In this document: positions 50,675 through 61,733 of the stretch, piece by piece
How the letters are laid out: each line of letters starts with the position of its first letter
How positions within the stretch are numbered: position 1 is the first letter of the stretch
Notes under the pieces: model-generated
Database searches by the model: none
What the model was told of the DNA's origin: nothing
The model's input: the letters and a program-made list of their open reading frames with translations, nothing else
NCBI GenBank assembly: GCA_023014365.1
Contig: JAEBUN010000031.1
Location: forward strand, 248,001 to 312,000
DNA length: 64,000 bases
DNA from: Lepiota brunneoincarnata
Taxonomy: Eukaryota; Basidiomycota; Agaricomycetes; Agaricales; Agaricaceae
Direction of reading: 5' to 3'
Program-made: the position numbers and the translations under genes

Positions 50675-51886
50675 ATGGAGGCTATTGACAAACATCTCAA
50701 TAGGCTGCCCATGCAGGCAGCTGGAACCCTAGCTTTGAGCCCCAGCACCACCCTCTCATGCAACCACCAGCAAGCAGCCCAACCTCTAGATAATGCCATT
50801 GACAGTTATGATTCTGATGAGTCTATGGAAGAAGTTCAAGCTGAATACCAGAAAGATGAGAAGAAATGCACACCTAGGAAACAAACCCCTAGTATAGCAC
50901 TTGTGGTATGCTTGTTTAGTTCTTGTAAGTCAGGATGTATGCTCACATAACCAGCAACATCTGCAGGAATATTTCAAAAACAAGAACCTTTGGCACTCAG
51001 TGCCAGCTAATATACCTACCCCTCCAGATGAGCAGAAAATCAGTCGCTATTATGAAACCAATGAAAATGGGCCTGAAGTTAATTCCCCTTGCTTCAACCG
51101 GAATCTACCGTTGACTTGATCAAGGTGGAATAATGATATGTTGACCTTACTTGTGGATGAATACTGCACTCACCTCATTAATGACATTGAGCAGCTCAAG
51201 AAATTGACTGCTACTGAAGGAGCTAGGTGTCTATCAAGTCTCGAGGGTTCATGGTCCCAAATCTTAGGTTTACTTGAGCTACCACCCAGGGTGACTACAC
51301 CTCAATGCATAAGGATTGGTATGGTTCATATTCTCAAATGTACAAAGGATGCCCAGCCACCTCCCCCCCAAGCAATGGAATCTTGTACTGAAAAGGAGGC
51401 TTGTGTGGCTGCTGGGAGGATAATGAAAATGTGGCAGGGCCATATGAACTCAAGAAGAAGTGGAGTGCGTATCCTGGATGCTCCTTCCAGCTCAAATGTT
51501 GTAGATTAACCCATATTCATCAGCTCTATAAGCATTGTCTTGGGATAATTGAAGATCGTTTTCATGATGATCCGACTTTTTGGACCAGCATTTGTAATTT
51601 AGTCCAGAATCTCACAGATAAGGGCATGAGTGGGGATGAGACCGGAACAGAGCCCTATGGAGTACAGTTGAAGCAGGTGCAACATGTTGAACTGAATTGG
51701 TGTAATGCTCAGATTGTGGCTGTCCTGGCTTCTGTCAATAACACTGGCTGTGCTAGTATCTCCAGGTGGGGCAACAGACACCTGGAATGCATCTTAGCCT
51801 CAACAACTATCAACAATCCTCCCAATCATATGACCACAGGTATTCCAAAACATCTTCCTGCCAGCTACTATGATGCGACTTGGTGA
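50675..51886 (+). pseudogene. Hypothetical protein of a repeat-associated agaricomycete family
   Basis: Plus-strand pieces: 50675-50950 (acidic, DSYDSDESMEEVQAEY), a segment with WHSVPANIPTPPDEQKISRY, then 51401-51886 with DKGMSGDETGTEPYGVQLKQ, a His/Asn-rich middle and the ending IPKHLPASYYDATW. I recall widespread agaricomycete hypothetical proteins near transposons that share G-M-S-x-D-E and a closing L-P-x-x-x-Y-D-x-x-W; function unknown. Stops and frame changes indicate introns or decay. Confidence 0.45.
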
Positions 51887-51889
51887 AAA

Positions 51890-52849
51890 GCATTGTCACG
51901 GGCACAGTGGATTGGCATGGAATCCCAACCTGATTCTTCACTCCCTCAAGTTTCACAAACCAATGTAGTGCCCTGACTTTGCCCCTGGTGAAACACCACA
52001 TGATGGAATTGTATTAGTATCATTGATGATTAAGGTATGTATCTGTTTGGGCCCTTAAGGCCTCTATCTGTTCTGTCTGCAATTATGTAGTATACTATGT
52101 ATGAACTTCTTTGTTGCCCAGTTGTTCTCGTAGTGGTTTAGGACCAGGAACTTTTTAGTGATCTTCATGTGCATTATTGACATATATGTACAGATATTGG
52201 TTGTGTCCATACCATTTGACAGACCTCTTCCACCTTTTTGGGATCCTGCTCCATGAATGGCTTGCAGTTGTTTAGGTGATGCCCCACAATTTCTCTAACA
52301 AATTTCTATTTGCTTGTCAAGAACAGTGTAAAATCATCATGTGTGGAACACACCTGTACTTCTTTGTATGTACTCTGCTCCCATCCAAGTACTGTAAATA
52401 ATGTGTAACCACCTTGAGCAAGTTGCCTCAGCTCTCCACGTGGTTCCGGGATAACTTGTCAATCACTTGTGCAGTCTGCGCTATGGCCTCAGGGCCCATC
52501 TTCCAGCAGGTTTGAAGAGTTGAATGAAGATTAGGAGAGTTGCTATTTAGGGTGTACATGGTCCTTAAGGCATGTGCCAACATACTCATGGAGATGCAAT
52601 GCCTGCTGCTAATACTGGTTTATAAGCCGAAAATACAAGCACTTTGGTTGTGATGTACCATATTGTTCTCAATAAGGGGGTTTATTGTGAAATACAAGGT
52701 CTTTATTGAATGTGCCCCAAGTATTTTTTACTTCTACTTATGGAATAAAGACCCAACATTCATATATTCCAGCATGCTTGGTTGTATCCCAGAATCCACA
52801 TCCAAATTAACCAATACCCCACTCAGAAACTAGCATAGGATGAAAATGA
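51890..52849. other. No gene seen
   Basis: AT-rich spacer without long frames between the hypothetical protein and the Tnp2 transposase. Confidence 0.5.
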
Positions 52850-55800
52850 GTGTCTCCCAATACCCCTCCCCCATCAGATAGTATTCACGATGGCTTATCC
52901 CACCCGACTCTCAGTGCTCTGTCCCCTCCAGAATCAAGTCATGATGACCTTCTCAATGAACTTCTGGCCATTCTCAAATTGACCAGTGCAAAAGCACAGG
53001 ATGTTTGTCAGGAGCTCAACATCTGGAATAAAATCAACACACCAGTGCCATTGCACCAGATGTCAACCAGATTTTCCACAAGAAACGAAGCTTTGGCATA
53101 TTTTCAAGAAGAGCTCCAAACTTTCAACTGCCTATGTCTTTGCCTCAATGGGTTATCTGATTATGGGAGCGCAGGCATTATCCATCTGAAACATGGATCC
53201 TTACAAGTCATTCAAGTGATTGTACCAATGCTTGAACATAGGATAGAAGACTGGAAGGCAACTCTGAATCAAGAGCTTAATGCACACAACACAGGTGAGT
53301 TTTTTTCCCTATTCAATTGCCACATAGAGCACTCATCAAAATCACTACTTCAGACCATTATTTCAATCACCCCCTTTGACAGGCCAATCCCAGCATTATT
53401 ATCATCCTATATCTAGCTGTTGCCCTTCACCTCCTTGCCTCATGCTCTCGCTCAGTGAGCAACTTTTCTCTTTGGATGACAAAATTGGCTTTGCAATCTG
53501 CTTTTCATGACCACACACACAAACAGTTGTTTGATACAATCCCCAATGATGTTTGTGTCACTTGGGCCAAATTTCTTATCAAGCCAATGGTCACCACTTA
53601 TGCTACATGCCCTATGTGCCACTCCCTCTACCCCCCCCTCACTCAGGGTGATCACCTGATCTACCCATCTCAATGTACCTTTGTTTGATTTCCTGGCCAT
53701 CAGCCTTGCAGAGTGAGGCTTTGCAAGCTTGGAGTTCACAATGGTTTCAGTATCCAAGTTCCAATCCATCCCTACACGATGCAGAGCTTCACTACTTTTC
53801 TTGCCTCATTCTACACTTGCCCCAGCATCAAGGCTGCTATCCGGGCCACAAACCGCCCTCCAATGCAAGGCATGACCATTCACAACATCATGCAGAGCCA
53901 AGGAGTTTGAGAGTTCCATGATCACCAGGGCCACATCTTTGTTGACTGTGAAGGCAAGATTTGAACTATCTGTAGTCTATGATGCCTTTAATCCATTTCA
54001 TAATAAAGCTGCAGGGAAATCAGTCTCTTGCAGGATCTTTGCCATGGTCTGCCTCAGTTTGCCCCCTGAACTCCGCTACAAGCCCAAGAACATATATCTT
54101 GTTGGCATTGTTCCTGGACCCAGGCAACCCTCCAATGATGGGCTCAATTCATACCTGGGAGAATTAGTCAACACCTTAATTACCTGCTACATTGAAGGCA
54201 TATGGTTCAGTCGAACATATGAGCACCCAGAGGGATACCGCTCACAGGAAGCTGTCATACCAAATGTCAATGATCTACTGGGGTCATGCAAAATTTCAGG
54301 ATGTGCCAGTCATTCTGCCACTTGTTTTTGCAGCCTTTGCCATCTCCTCAAGAAGGACATAAATAACACTGACTGGACAACAAAAGCTTGGCAACCTGTG
54401 AACTTAACTAAGTTCCAGGATGCTGCAATCACATGGCATGATGCACCCAGCAAATCTCATTATGCCAAACTGTACAAACAGAATGGTGTATGATGGACAG
54501 AACTCCTCTGGTTACCCTATTGGGATCCTACAAGGTATGTAGTCATCAACAGCATGCATAACCTTTTCCTTGGGCTTGTTAAACATCACTTCTGTGTCAT
54601 CATTGGAATCAATTGGGAGGAACCTCTTCCAACAGATGACAATGACAATCTTCTACATAGAAAACCTCAAGAAAAGGAACTCGTGCGTGGCCATCAGGTT
54701 CTTCAATGCAATCCAACTTCAGCAGTGCTCCACCATCTCTCAATCCCTGTACTTTGTACACTGTGCCAGGAGCATGGAGTTCAGATTCATCAAAACTCTA
54801 GGCAAATCAAGAAGCTTCACTTCATTTCTGCACTCCTTGTAAGTGTCCCCTCACAGTGCACCTGCACCCCTTATTGATATCCAGTAGGGTATAACTCAAC
54901 CCATCTCACCCCCCACTGGTCTAGAAGATCACATGAACAATGATGACCATGACCTGCCTACTTTCAGTCTTGATGAGGATGAAGAGTTGGAAGAATTAAC
55001 CACCTCTGGTCCTTTCATCTCATCATCTGATCTCCTGCAAATCCAACAGAGTATTACGTCCATCTTATGCCCTACCTGGAAAACATGTCCCCCCTCCAAC
55101 TTTGGTACTACCAAACATGGTAAACTCAAGGCCAACAAGTGGCAAGCCTGCATAGAATTTGATCTGCCTGTTGCTCTGATGAGAATGTGGGCATACCCTG
55201 CTAGACTGGAGGATTTCTCCAAAATCAAGCAGCTTATTGTAAGAAGTATGCTCCTTCTTTCCATAGCCATACAGTATGCGACCTCACACATGATCACTGA
55301 AACTTGCGCTGATTGCTACCTGGCAACTATGAGTGCCTATATCCAGACAATATGCCAAATCCAACCAGGCATTGACCTTCACCCCATTCATCATAATGCC
55401 CTACACATTGACAAGTACCTTTGCTGATTTGGACCCATGCATGGATGGTGGATGTTCCCATTCAAAAGGCTCATTGGGCACCTACAGGGCCTGAACAGTA
55501 ACTTTAAGATTGGTATGGTACCTCTCCTTGTGTGCGAATCATACTAATCTAGCTACAGGAGAACTAGAAAGCACATTGCTCAAATCTTTCTGTGCAAAGT
55601 CAGAGTTACAAGCTAGCTTAAGCCACTTTGGTCCCAAATGCCTCAAACTTTCTGATGAAATGACAGACATTCTTGGCCATTGTTTTTCCTTGCAGAAAAT
55701 TGGCACACTCTTGGATGACACCACCACCTTCAGCCAGTGTATGTCCCCAAAGGGAGTGGGGAAGAAATTTGTACTTGACATAGATATTTGGAGGCAACTA

Positions 55801-56010
55801 TGGGCTAATGACATCTTGAGCATAGAAGCCAACCACTTTCCAAGATGTGTCATCAACAGTAAAGAATTCTCAACTACCTTCAGAATGAAGAGAAATAGTT
55901 ATATATTTTTCTACTGTTCATGCAACAAACAATTGGTTCCAGCCATAATAAGGGCCATATTTGCCCCTGATATCAGCACAGACTTCTTCCTTGCAGTTCA
56001 TCAATATTAA
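52850..56010 (+). pseudogene. Tnp2-type (CACTA, En/Spm) transposase, multi-exon, decayed
   Basis: Cut-and-paste transposase of the Tnp2 family common in agaricomycetes. N-terminal exon 52850-53293 with a GTGAGT donor. Then a zinc-like region, YATCPMCHSLYPP followed by YPSQC. The catalytic half has SVVYDAFNPFHNKAAGKSVS, then LSLPPELRYKPKNIYLVGIV, PGPRQPSNDGLN and SRTYEHPEG, and VVINSMHNLFLGLVKHHF. The C-terminal part has KHGKLKANKWQACIEFDLPV and FGPMHGWWMFPFKR, then an intron ending in CTACAG before GELESTLLKSFCA. Several in-frame TGA codons and frame breaks show it is inactive. I could not find CACTA termini. Confidence 0.75.
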
Positions 56011-56414
56011 CAACAGGTACCACTCAATTTCCTCAACAACTTTGAAGAGTTTGGTGCTGGTGCCTGGTTGAGCATAACAAATGCCAAGGTGGAAATTCTA
56101 CCAAGCTCAACCACCATTTATGTGGCCATATCCTTCCTGTGGGAGAAGGACTGCCTGATCATGAAGCCAATTATTCAGGTATGCATCCCCTTATCTGATC
56201 ATGTGACAACCACTGACCATCTTCCAGGAGATGTGCTCAACTCAAGCCATTGACAATTGAGCAGGTGTCACATGCATGACAGGTCTAGGGCTGTGCAATG
56301 AGTGGGTCTCCTTGATCTGTGTAACAATAATGATACTTGAATCAATGTTTATGTCTAATTGTTATACTATGCTATCACTACAATAACCAGATATGTATAT
56401 AATATGGACATCTG

Positions 56415-57560
56415 TTGCCACCCCATGCAGTTATTCCTACCATGATGTCCAACATCTCCTATGTGAGTCTTGTAAATAATGTTCTTTCTACATACCTGAA
56501 AGATGTCCAGTTCCAACACCAAAGGACACTATTACATCACACTAAACCAGTCAATGTTTTGAAGTTCAACCTCAATGGTTCAAAGCTTTTAAGTGCAGGT
56601 GTGTTAGAAACCCCAGGCACTCTCCATACTCATTCTGATCATCCCAGGCAATGATGCAATGCTGGCCATCTGGAATGTAGGATCAGGTGCATTAGAATGG
56701 TCAACTTGTGTACCTGATAGTGGTGCTATCTGCTGTGCAGCATGGTTCTAGTTAATGGGTAATGGAACAGCTCAGTACATCATCTTTGGATGTGCAGATG
56801 GTTCCATTCATGTATACTAACAGGTCAAAGGACAAGATGATTTTGGGTTCATCTTCAAGACTACCACTCATGAACAAGCTATTGAGGCACTCACAGTCAA
56901 TGCTATAAAGCAGTGTTTGGCAAGTGCTGGTGCTGGACAAGTTAAGATATGGGATATGTTGTTGGATGGTAGATTGAGCCAACTCTTCCATTTCACACTT
57001 CTAATTATTTTGTTGTAGGCAGTCTATCACTTTTTGCAACATCAGCCACCTGGTCATCAACCCCCCAATCCATTGAATTCTTTGACAGTGGGAGGAAAGT
57101 TATCACCAGCTACCTGGAGATGCAAGAAATGTAACCATTGCATTTGTCTTGGGTTGATTGAGCTCTCACCTTATTCTCTTCCAGTGTTGTTTACCAACTA
57201 CACCCATGGAAGATGGTTTCATGCTGGATGCTACCAACAAGAATGTAGGGCTCCTGTGGTACCACATATGCCCCAAGGATCTTATCAACTATTTAGTGGG
57301 CATGCTGTTGTTGTTGCAAGTGAATGTATTCTCCTAGTTTCAAATCTCCTGAATGGGATCAATGCATATACACTCCCCCCTACAAGAGCTATCAAGGTTT
57401 TCTGGCAGCATATTTGGTATAATGTACCCCTTCTCATGATGTCTGCAAAAGATGGCAAGCTAGTAGTGGTTGGTAGCAATGATGGCTTGGTTTGGATATA
57501 TGATTACTGAAGTGGTACAGTATTACAAGAGCTCCACCATGGTCCAAGTAAGGCCCTGAT
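56415..57560 (+). pseudogene. WD40-repeat protein remnant
   Basis: Blades visible: HTKPVNVLKFNLNGSKLLSA, an intron (56599-56647) and then DAMLAIWNVGSGALEWS, FGCADGSIHVY, EALTVNAIKQCLASAGAGQV followed by KIWDM, and SAKDGKLVVVGSNDGLVWIY. Internal stops (for example in TGCADGSIHVY-stop) make it a pseudogene. A further WD-like piece (VNIKIWSDKVS) lies near 57730. It points away from the similar remnant at 47080-48061, with the Tnp2 gene between them. Confidence 0.65.
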
Positions 57561-57839
57561 TGACTAGCATGATACTTTTGCTGATGTACCTATGCATAAA
57601 GTTGCTACCCTGGTGCAGATTGTGGACATGCATATACATCTTTTCTAGACATTCTATGATTGAACCTCCAGTCATTTACTTTGGGTGACAAAATCAGGAT
57701 TGCTTCTGCAAGCAGCGATCCAATGCAATCACAGGTGAATATCAAAATTTGGAGTGACAAAGTAAGCCATACAGTGCGTCTTTCTTGGCTTGTTATCAAG
57801 TATAGTATAGGTAGAAGCAGAGGTCCCTGAAACAAATAC

Positions 57840-58350
57840 TCGGAAATCACTGGTGGCAATAATTTTTTATCTTACTGGAATCATTCTTGTTGGTGGTTTC
57901 TACCTGTGCAAAAAGTATCCCAGTCTGTTTGGTACAATCTCTTGGCTGTTATGATGAAATTGTAAGATATGGGATAGCTCCTCCTCCCCCAGGATTTCTC
58001 TGGGTATTGGCAAGAGGTATTCATCAAAAATGTCCAATTCATAATGATGCTTGACTGTGATGAATGCCAACAGTGTGCTTCACTTCCCGTTTTGAGTTTT
58101 TGGGAGGTCCGATGTAGATGAGCTTTCCAGGGGGCAAAGGGATACTGACTGGTAGCTCTAGCATAGACTGGAAGTCACCAGCAAATCTAGGCTTGCGTAT
58201 GGGAGTGAAATTGTCACAACAAATGAGAATACAGAGAGGGCTCAGCAGGCCAATGGCATTGTCATATGTGAGAACAACACTGGTAGAGGGAACTACATAT
58301 CTCTCTCATTCCACCAGATTGGTAGCATCTAACCAATCATAGAGGAACTT
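57840..58350 (-). other. Possible downstream exon of the 58765-59461 gene
   Basis: Minus-strand frame from about 58350 to 58050 reads coherently (VLTYDNAIGLLSPLCILIC, IPLPPGKLIYIGPPKNSK) with one TGA. It could be a later exon of the gene to its right. The rest of the interval shows nothing. Confidence 0.3.
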
Positions 58351-58764
58351 TTCATTCTCATGCTGCAAACACTGACTTAACTGCCTGCTCCTCATTTCAA
58401 AATGTCATGATAGCATAAGTATATATGTACAAAAAAATCTTAGAAAAACAATGATGAACAGACTGTGGACAGATATTCCTTGGACCATATCTCCAACTGT
58501 TTCTTCACCTGCCAAACCTCACCATATCCTCACAGGTTATCTCTCCACTTGTTCACTGGGAGAAGCATTGGTTGGGGACTTCCTTGACAGATGTGGTTGA
58601 CCCTGTTGGTGTAATACCTCTCATCTAGGGCTGTCCACCGATGCTGGTGCATCCCACTTGATTCATAGGTAACCCACAAAGGGAACCATGATACCTTCAA
58701 AATCTGGTTACCATGTCCTAAATTTGTTGAGTATTACATTTCCATTTTCAGCGCCTAAACTTAC

Positions 58765-59461
58765 CAGTGAGTACAACATACAAGCCACAAAGCATCTCCT
58801 CCTTGTCAGTACTCAGGTTGTCATCGAATAATTCCTTTCTGTCACTGTCAAACACAGAAAAACAATGCTGAACATCTGGCTGCATTGTAGGGCCCTCTAA
58901 AGCTTCACTCAATCTGATGGTTTCTTTTGCTATGCATCCCAAAAAGCCTCCACAAAGCAGGGCAGCCTGAGCATGACGTTGCCTGAGGAGCACATCACAC
59001 TGGAATTGGTAGTACTTGAAATCAATAAGAGTGAATTTTTCTTCAGCAACACGAAGAAGGGGAGGAGTTGGTAGAGTCCTTTTGCCTGGAAGACCTTCAA
59101 AATCAGCCTTCCATTGCAGTGTATGAAATGCTGTGCCATCCTCCAAAAGCATCATAACTATGTCCTTTTCTTGGAGCTTCTCATCCATGCGACAGATTGA
59201 TAGTGCCACAGAAGCACTTGGAATGGCAAGTTTCCAAGGAACTGTTGACATGTGACCAAAATCAAACATGTACTGCTGCATTCCATCAGAATTGGCTACA
59301 GTATGAATCAAATGAAGTTGGGGGGAGGAGAGTGGTACACAGTTTGCCCAAGAAAGGTCCCAGCTGTCCAAAGGGGGTTTGGATAATGGCAAGTGCCAAA
59401 AATGTTGAAGGAAGAGGATGCTTGATTTCAGGATGGGGCCACAATGAACCAAATCTGCCAC
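58765..59461 (-). CDS. Unknown protein, first exon
   Basis: Open frame of about 232 codons from the ATG at 59461 to a consensus donor, ACTG followed by GTAAGT at 58764-58759; without splicing it stops at 58748. Contents: Trp- and Leu-rich N-terminal part (SSILFLQHFWHLPLSKPPLD), a middle with MMLLEDGTAFHTLQWKADFE, and an acidic stretch near the end (FSVFDSDRKELFDDN). No recognised domain. It is less damaged than its neighbours, so it may be a captured or host-derived gene. Confidence 0.45.
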
Positions 59462-59795
59462 TTGTTAGGGCAACCTGTGGGGCTCAGGCAACTCAGGGAG
59501 CCGAAGCAACACTGCAGGGAAATCCTAAGTGATATTAGACTATGAGTTATGTACAGGACACATACCTGCAGGGAAATCCTAAGAGAATAGGATGAGGAAA
59601 CCCCTGCAGGTGAAAACTAGGTATATACCTAACTTATATAATCAATATAAATTGGACCAGGCTTAGCCATGATGTCTGGGTGTCACACAAGACCCAGTGT
59701 GGTTGAAACAAATGTGGGGAGTGAACATGACAGTCTAGAGTCTGTAGAAATGAGAGGGAATGAGGGAGGGTTTTATCTGGATAGTGAGGAGTGTA
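59462..59795. other. Spacer with a short direct repeat
   Basis: The 18-bp string CTGCAGGGAAATCCTAAG occurs twice (near 59511 and 59567). No gene seen. Confidence 0.6.
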
Positions 59796-60446
59796 TGTTA
59801 GAGCCGGTGCGGGTTGGGACCGAAGCGGAGGGTCGGGGTGGTATCCTTGGTATAAGGTAACCGGGGGACAGGGCGAAGTCAGTACGTAGACTTCGGGACC
59901 GAGGCGGAGTACGTCGGGCGGGGGGTTGGACTTGCGGCCTCAGCTTATGTGCTGTGCCCTCCTACTGTCCTAGTCCGTATTTCAGGAAGTCGGAGCCGAA
60001 GCGGAGCGAGGCAGAAGAGAGGAGAGGATATGGAACAGGGAGCTGGTCCGCTACTCGATTTGATTATCAGACTCAGGAGTACAAGCCAAGTACTTACGGT
60101 ATATATACTACTGGCCTTATGAACTATGACTCGTACTGACTATGTGCGGAGTGAAGCGGAGACCCATATGGTTACAAACGGATTACAAACGAAATGGAGA
60201 CCGGTACGGGTATGGAGACTGGTAACGTATCTTGACTACGGACGGGAAATGGAGACGGGGAAATAGAGACAGCGAGGTTCAGGTGACCACGGCACGTGTG
60301 GAGGTGGTCGCGTGATCGGGGCAGTGGGTTGCGGTCGGAGTGAGTCGGGGCCGAGTCGGAGGGCAGAGGGTTGTTGTGTGGAACACACGTGGAGTCGAGA
60401 AGCCGAAGTTTAAGTGATTAGACTTATAGTTGGCATGGATATGACA
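59796..60446 (-). repeat. 3' LTR of A5
   Basis: 651 bp, of the same subtype as the solo LTR at 34713-35361. Followed by the polypurine tract complement at 60447-60463. Confidence 0.93.
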
Positions 60447-60578
60447 GTGCCCCCCCTTTAGGGCCAAGCCTCGAGGCCCTAGGCGGTCCAGACCGGGTCC
60501 ATCGGAAGACATCCGCCCGAGTATAAAAACCGGCGAACTGGTTCGGTCCGGAAATACACAACTTGACCTCCTACCACC

Positions 60579-61664
60579 ATGAGCAGCCAATCGTCTCGAC
60601 AACCAACCGCGGCGGAGCGCAAGGCGCAGTTACTGAGGGAAAAGGCGGAGCAGGAGGAGCGGATGCGGCTGGAGATCGAGAGGTTGGAAGAGGAGGAACG
60701 GCGAGAGGAGGAACGGCGATTGGCGGTAGAGCGCCAAGAGGAAGAACGGCGACGGATGATTGAACTGCGTCAACGGCAAGCGGAGGAGCGGGCAAGGGAG
60801 CGACGGGCGGAAGAGATCAGGCGATAGCAAGAGGAAGCTGCTGAGGACGAACGTCGGGCAATCCGGGCCCGACTCGTCGCAATGACTACGACGGCTTCAT
60901 CCAGCTGCCTGCCGGAGCAGCCTATGGAAGTCGACCATGAAGAGTCCGACCCGAATTACACGGGCGATGACGCGGCGAGGGACGAAGAGGAGGAGGAGGA
61001 GGAGGACTCCGAAGGTTTGGAGGTAAAGGGAAAGGGAAAAGGAAAGGCGAGGGCGGCCCCGCGGCGGGGCAACAAACACGTATTCGGAGGCGATAACCCG
61101 TGCTGGAGATGTCAGCGGGATGAGGTCTGGTGCGAGATTGCCGGTGGGTAAGTAAATACAAGAGTTTCTACGATGATAATTGCTGACAAAGGCCCCAGCA
61201 ACACTAGGAGTTGCCGACGGTGTAGCAAAATGAAGAAACGATGCGGGGGTCAAGAAGAGATGGAGCCGAGCGGAGCCGGAGGTTTGTCGGGCCAGCAATT
61301 CGAAGGTGAGTAAGGAATCCTGTATTATGATGGATGCCAATTGATGGACCTTGTAGAGTTGAAACGGCTCATCGAAGAAAGGCACCAGGAGACCGTCAAG
61401 AAAATCTACATCCTGGAGGTGCGAATTGAGCGGTCCATTGCTCGGTTGGGGAAAAAGGTCGACAAGATGGGGTCGCTTGCTGGCCGCTACGAGCAACTAC
61501 GGCATTGGGAGGCTCAGGTGGACGGAAATTGGTTGAGTGGAAATTTTTTGGAGACGGAGGGTTCGGAGGGGAGTGTCGGGCCCGCTTCGGAGGAGGAGGT
61601 GCAGGATTTGATGGAAGAAGTGAATGGGTCGCCCGGGCTCTCTGGAGATGACACCGATAGGTAG
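60579..61664 (+). pseudogene. Antisense Zn2Cys6-like gene of A5, one stop
   Basis: TATA box at 60532, ATG at 60579. Exon 1 60579-61147, intron 1 61148-61198 (GTAAGT...CCCCAG), exon 2 61199-61305, intron 2 61306-61356, exon 3 to 61664. The only lesion is TAG at 60825-60827, where A4 has CAG. Cysteine trios CWRCQRDEVWC and CRRCSKMKKRC are intact with the same nine-residue linker. By hand alignment exon 1 is about three quarters identical to A4 in protein while intron 1 cannot be aligned; exons 2 and 3 are almost identical to A4. Confidence 0.78.
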
Positions 61665-61733
61665 TTGTACGGGGTTGTTTTTTGGGTTTGTTTAATACAT
61701 GGTTGTTTCTTGGTGTGATGTGTGGTCAGTAAC

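Noticed and set aside
47076..57850. CACTA terminal inverted repeats for the Tnp2 element
   Set aside because: A few CACTA or TAGTG strings occur (for example near 56377) but not as a matched pair with flanking duplication.
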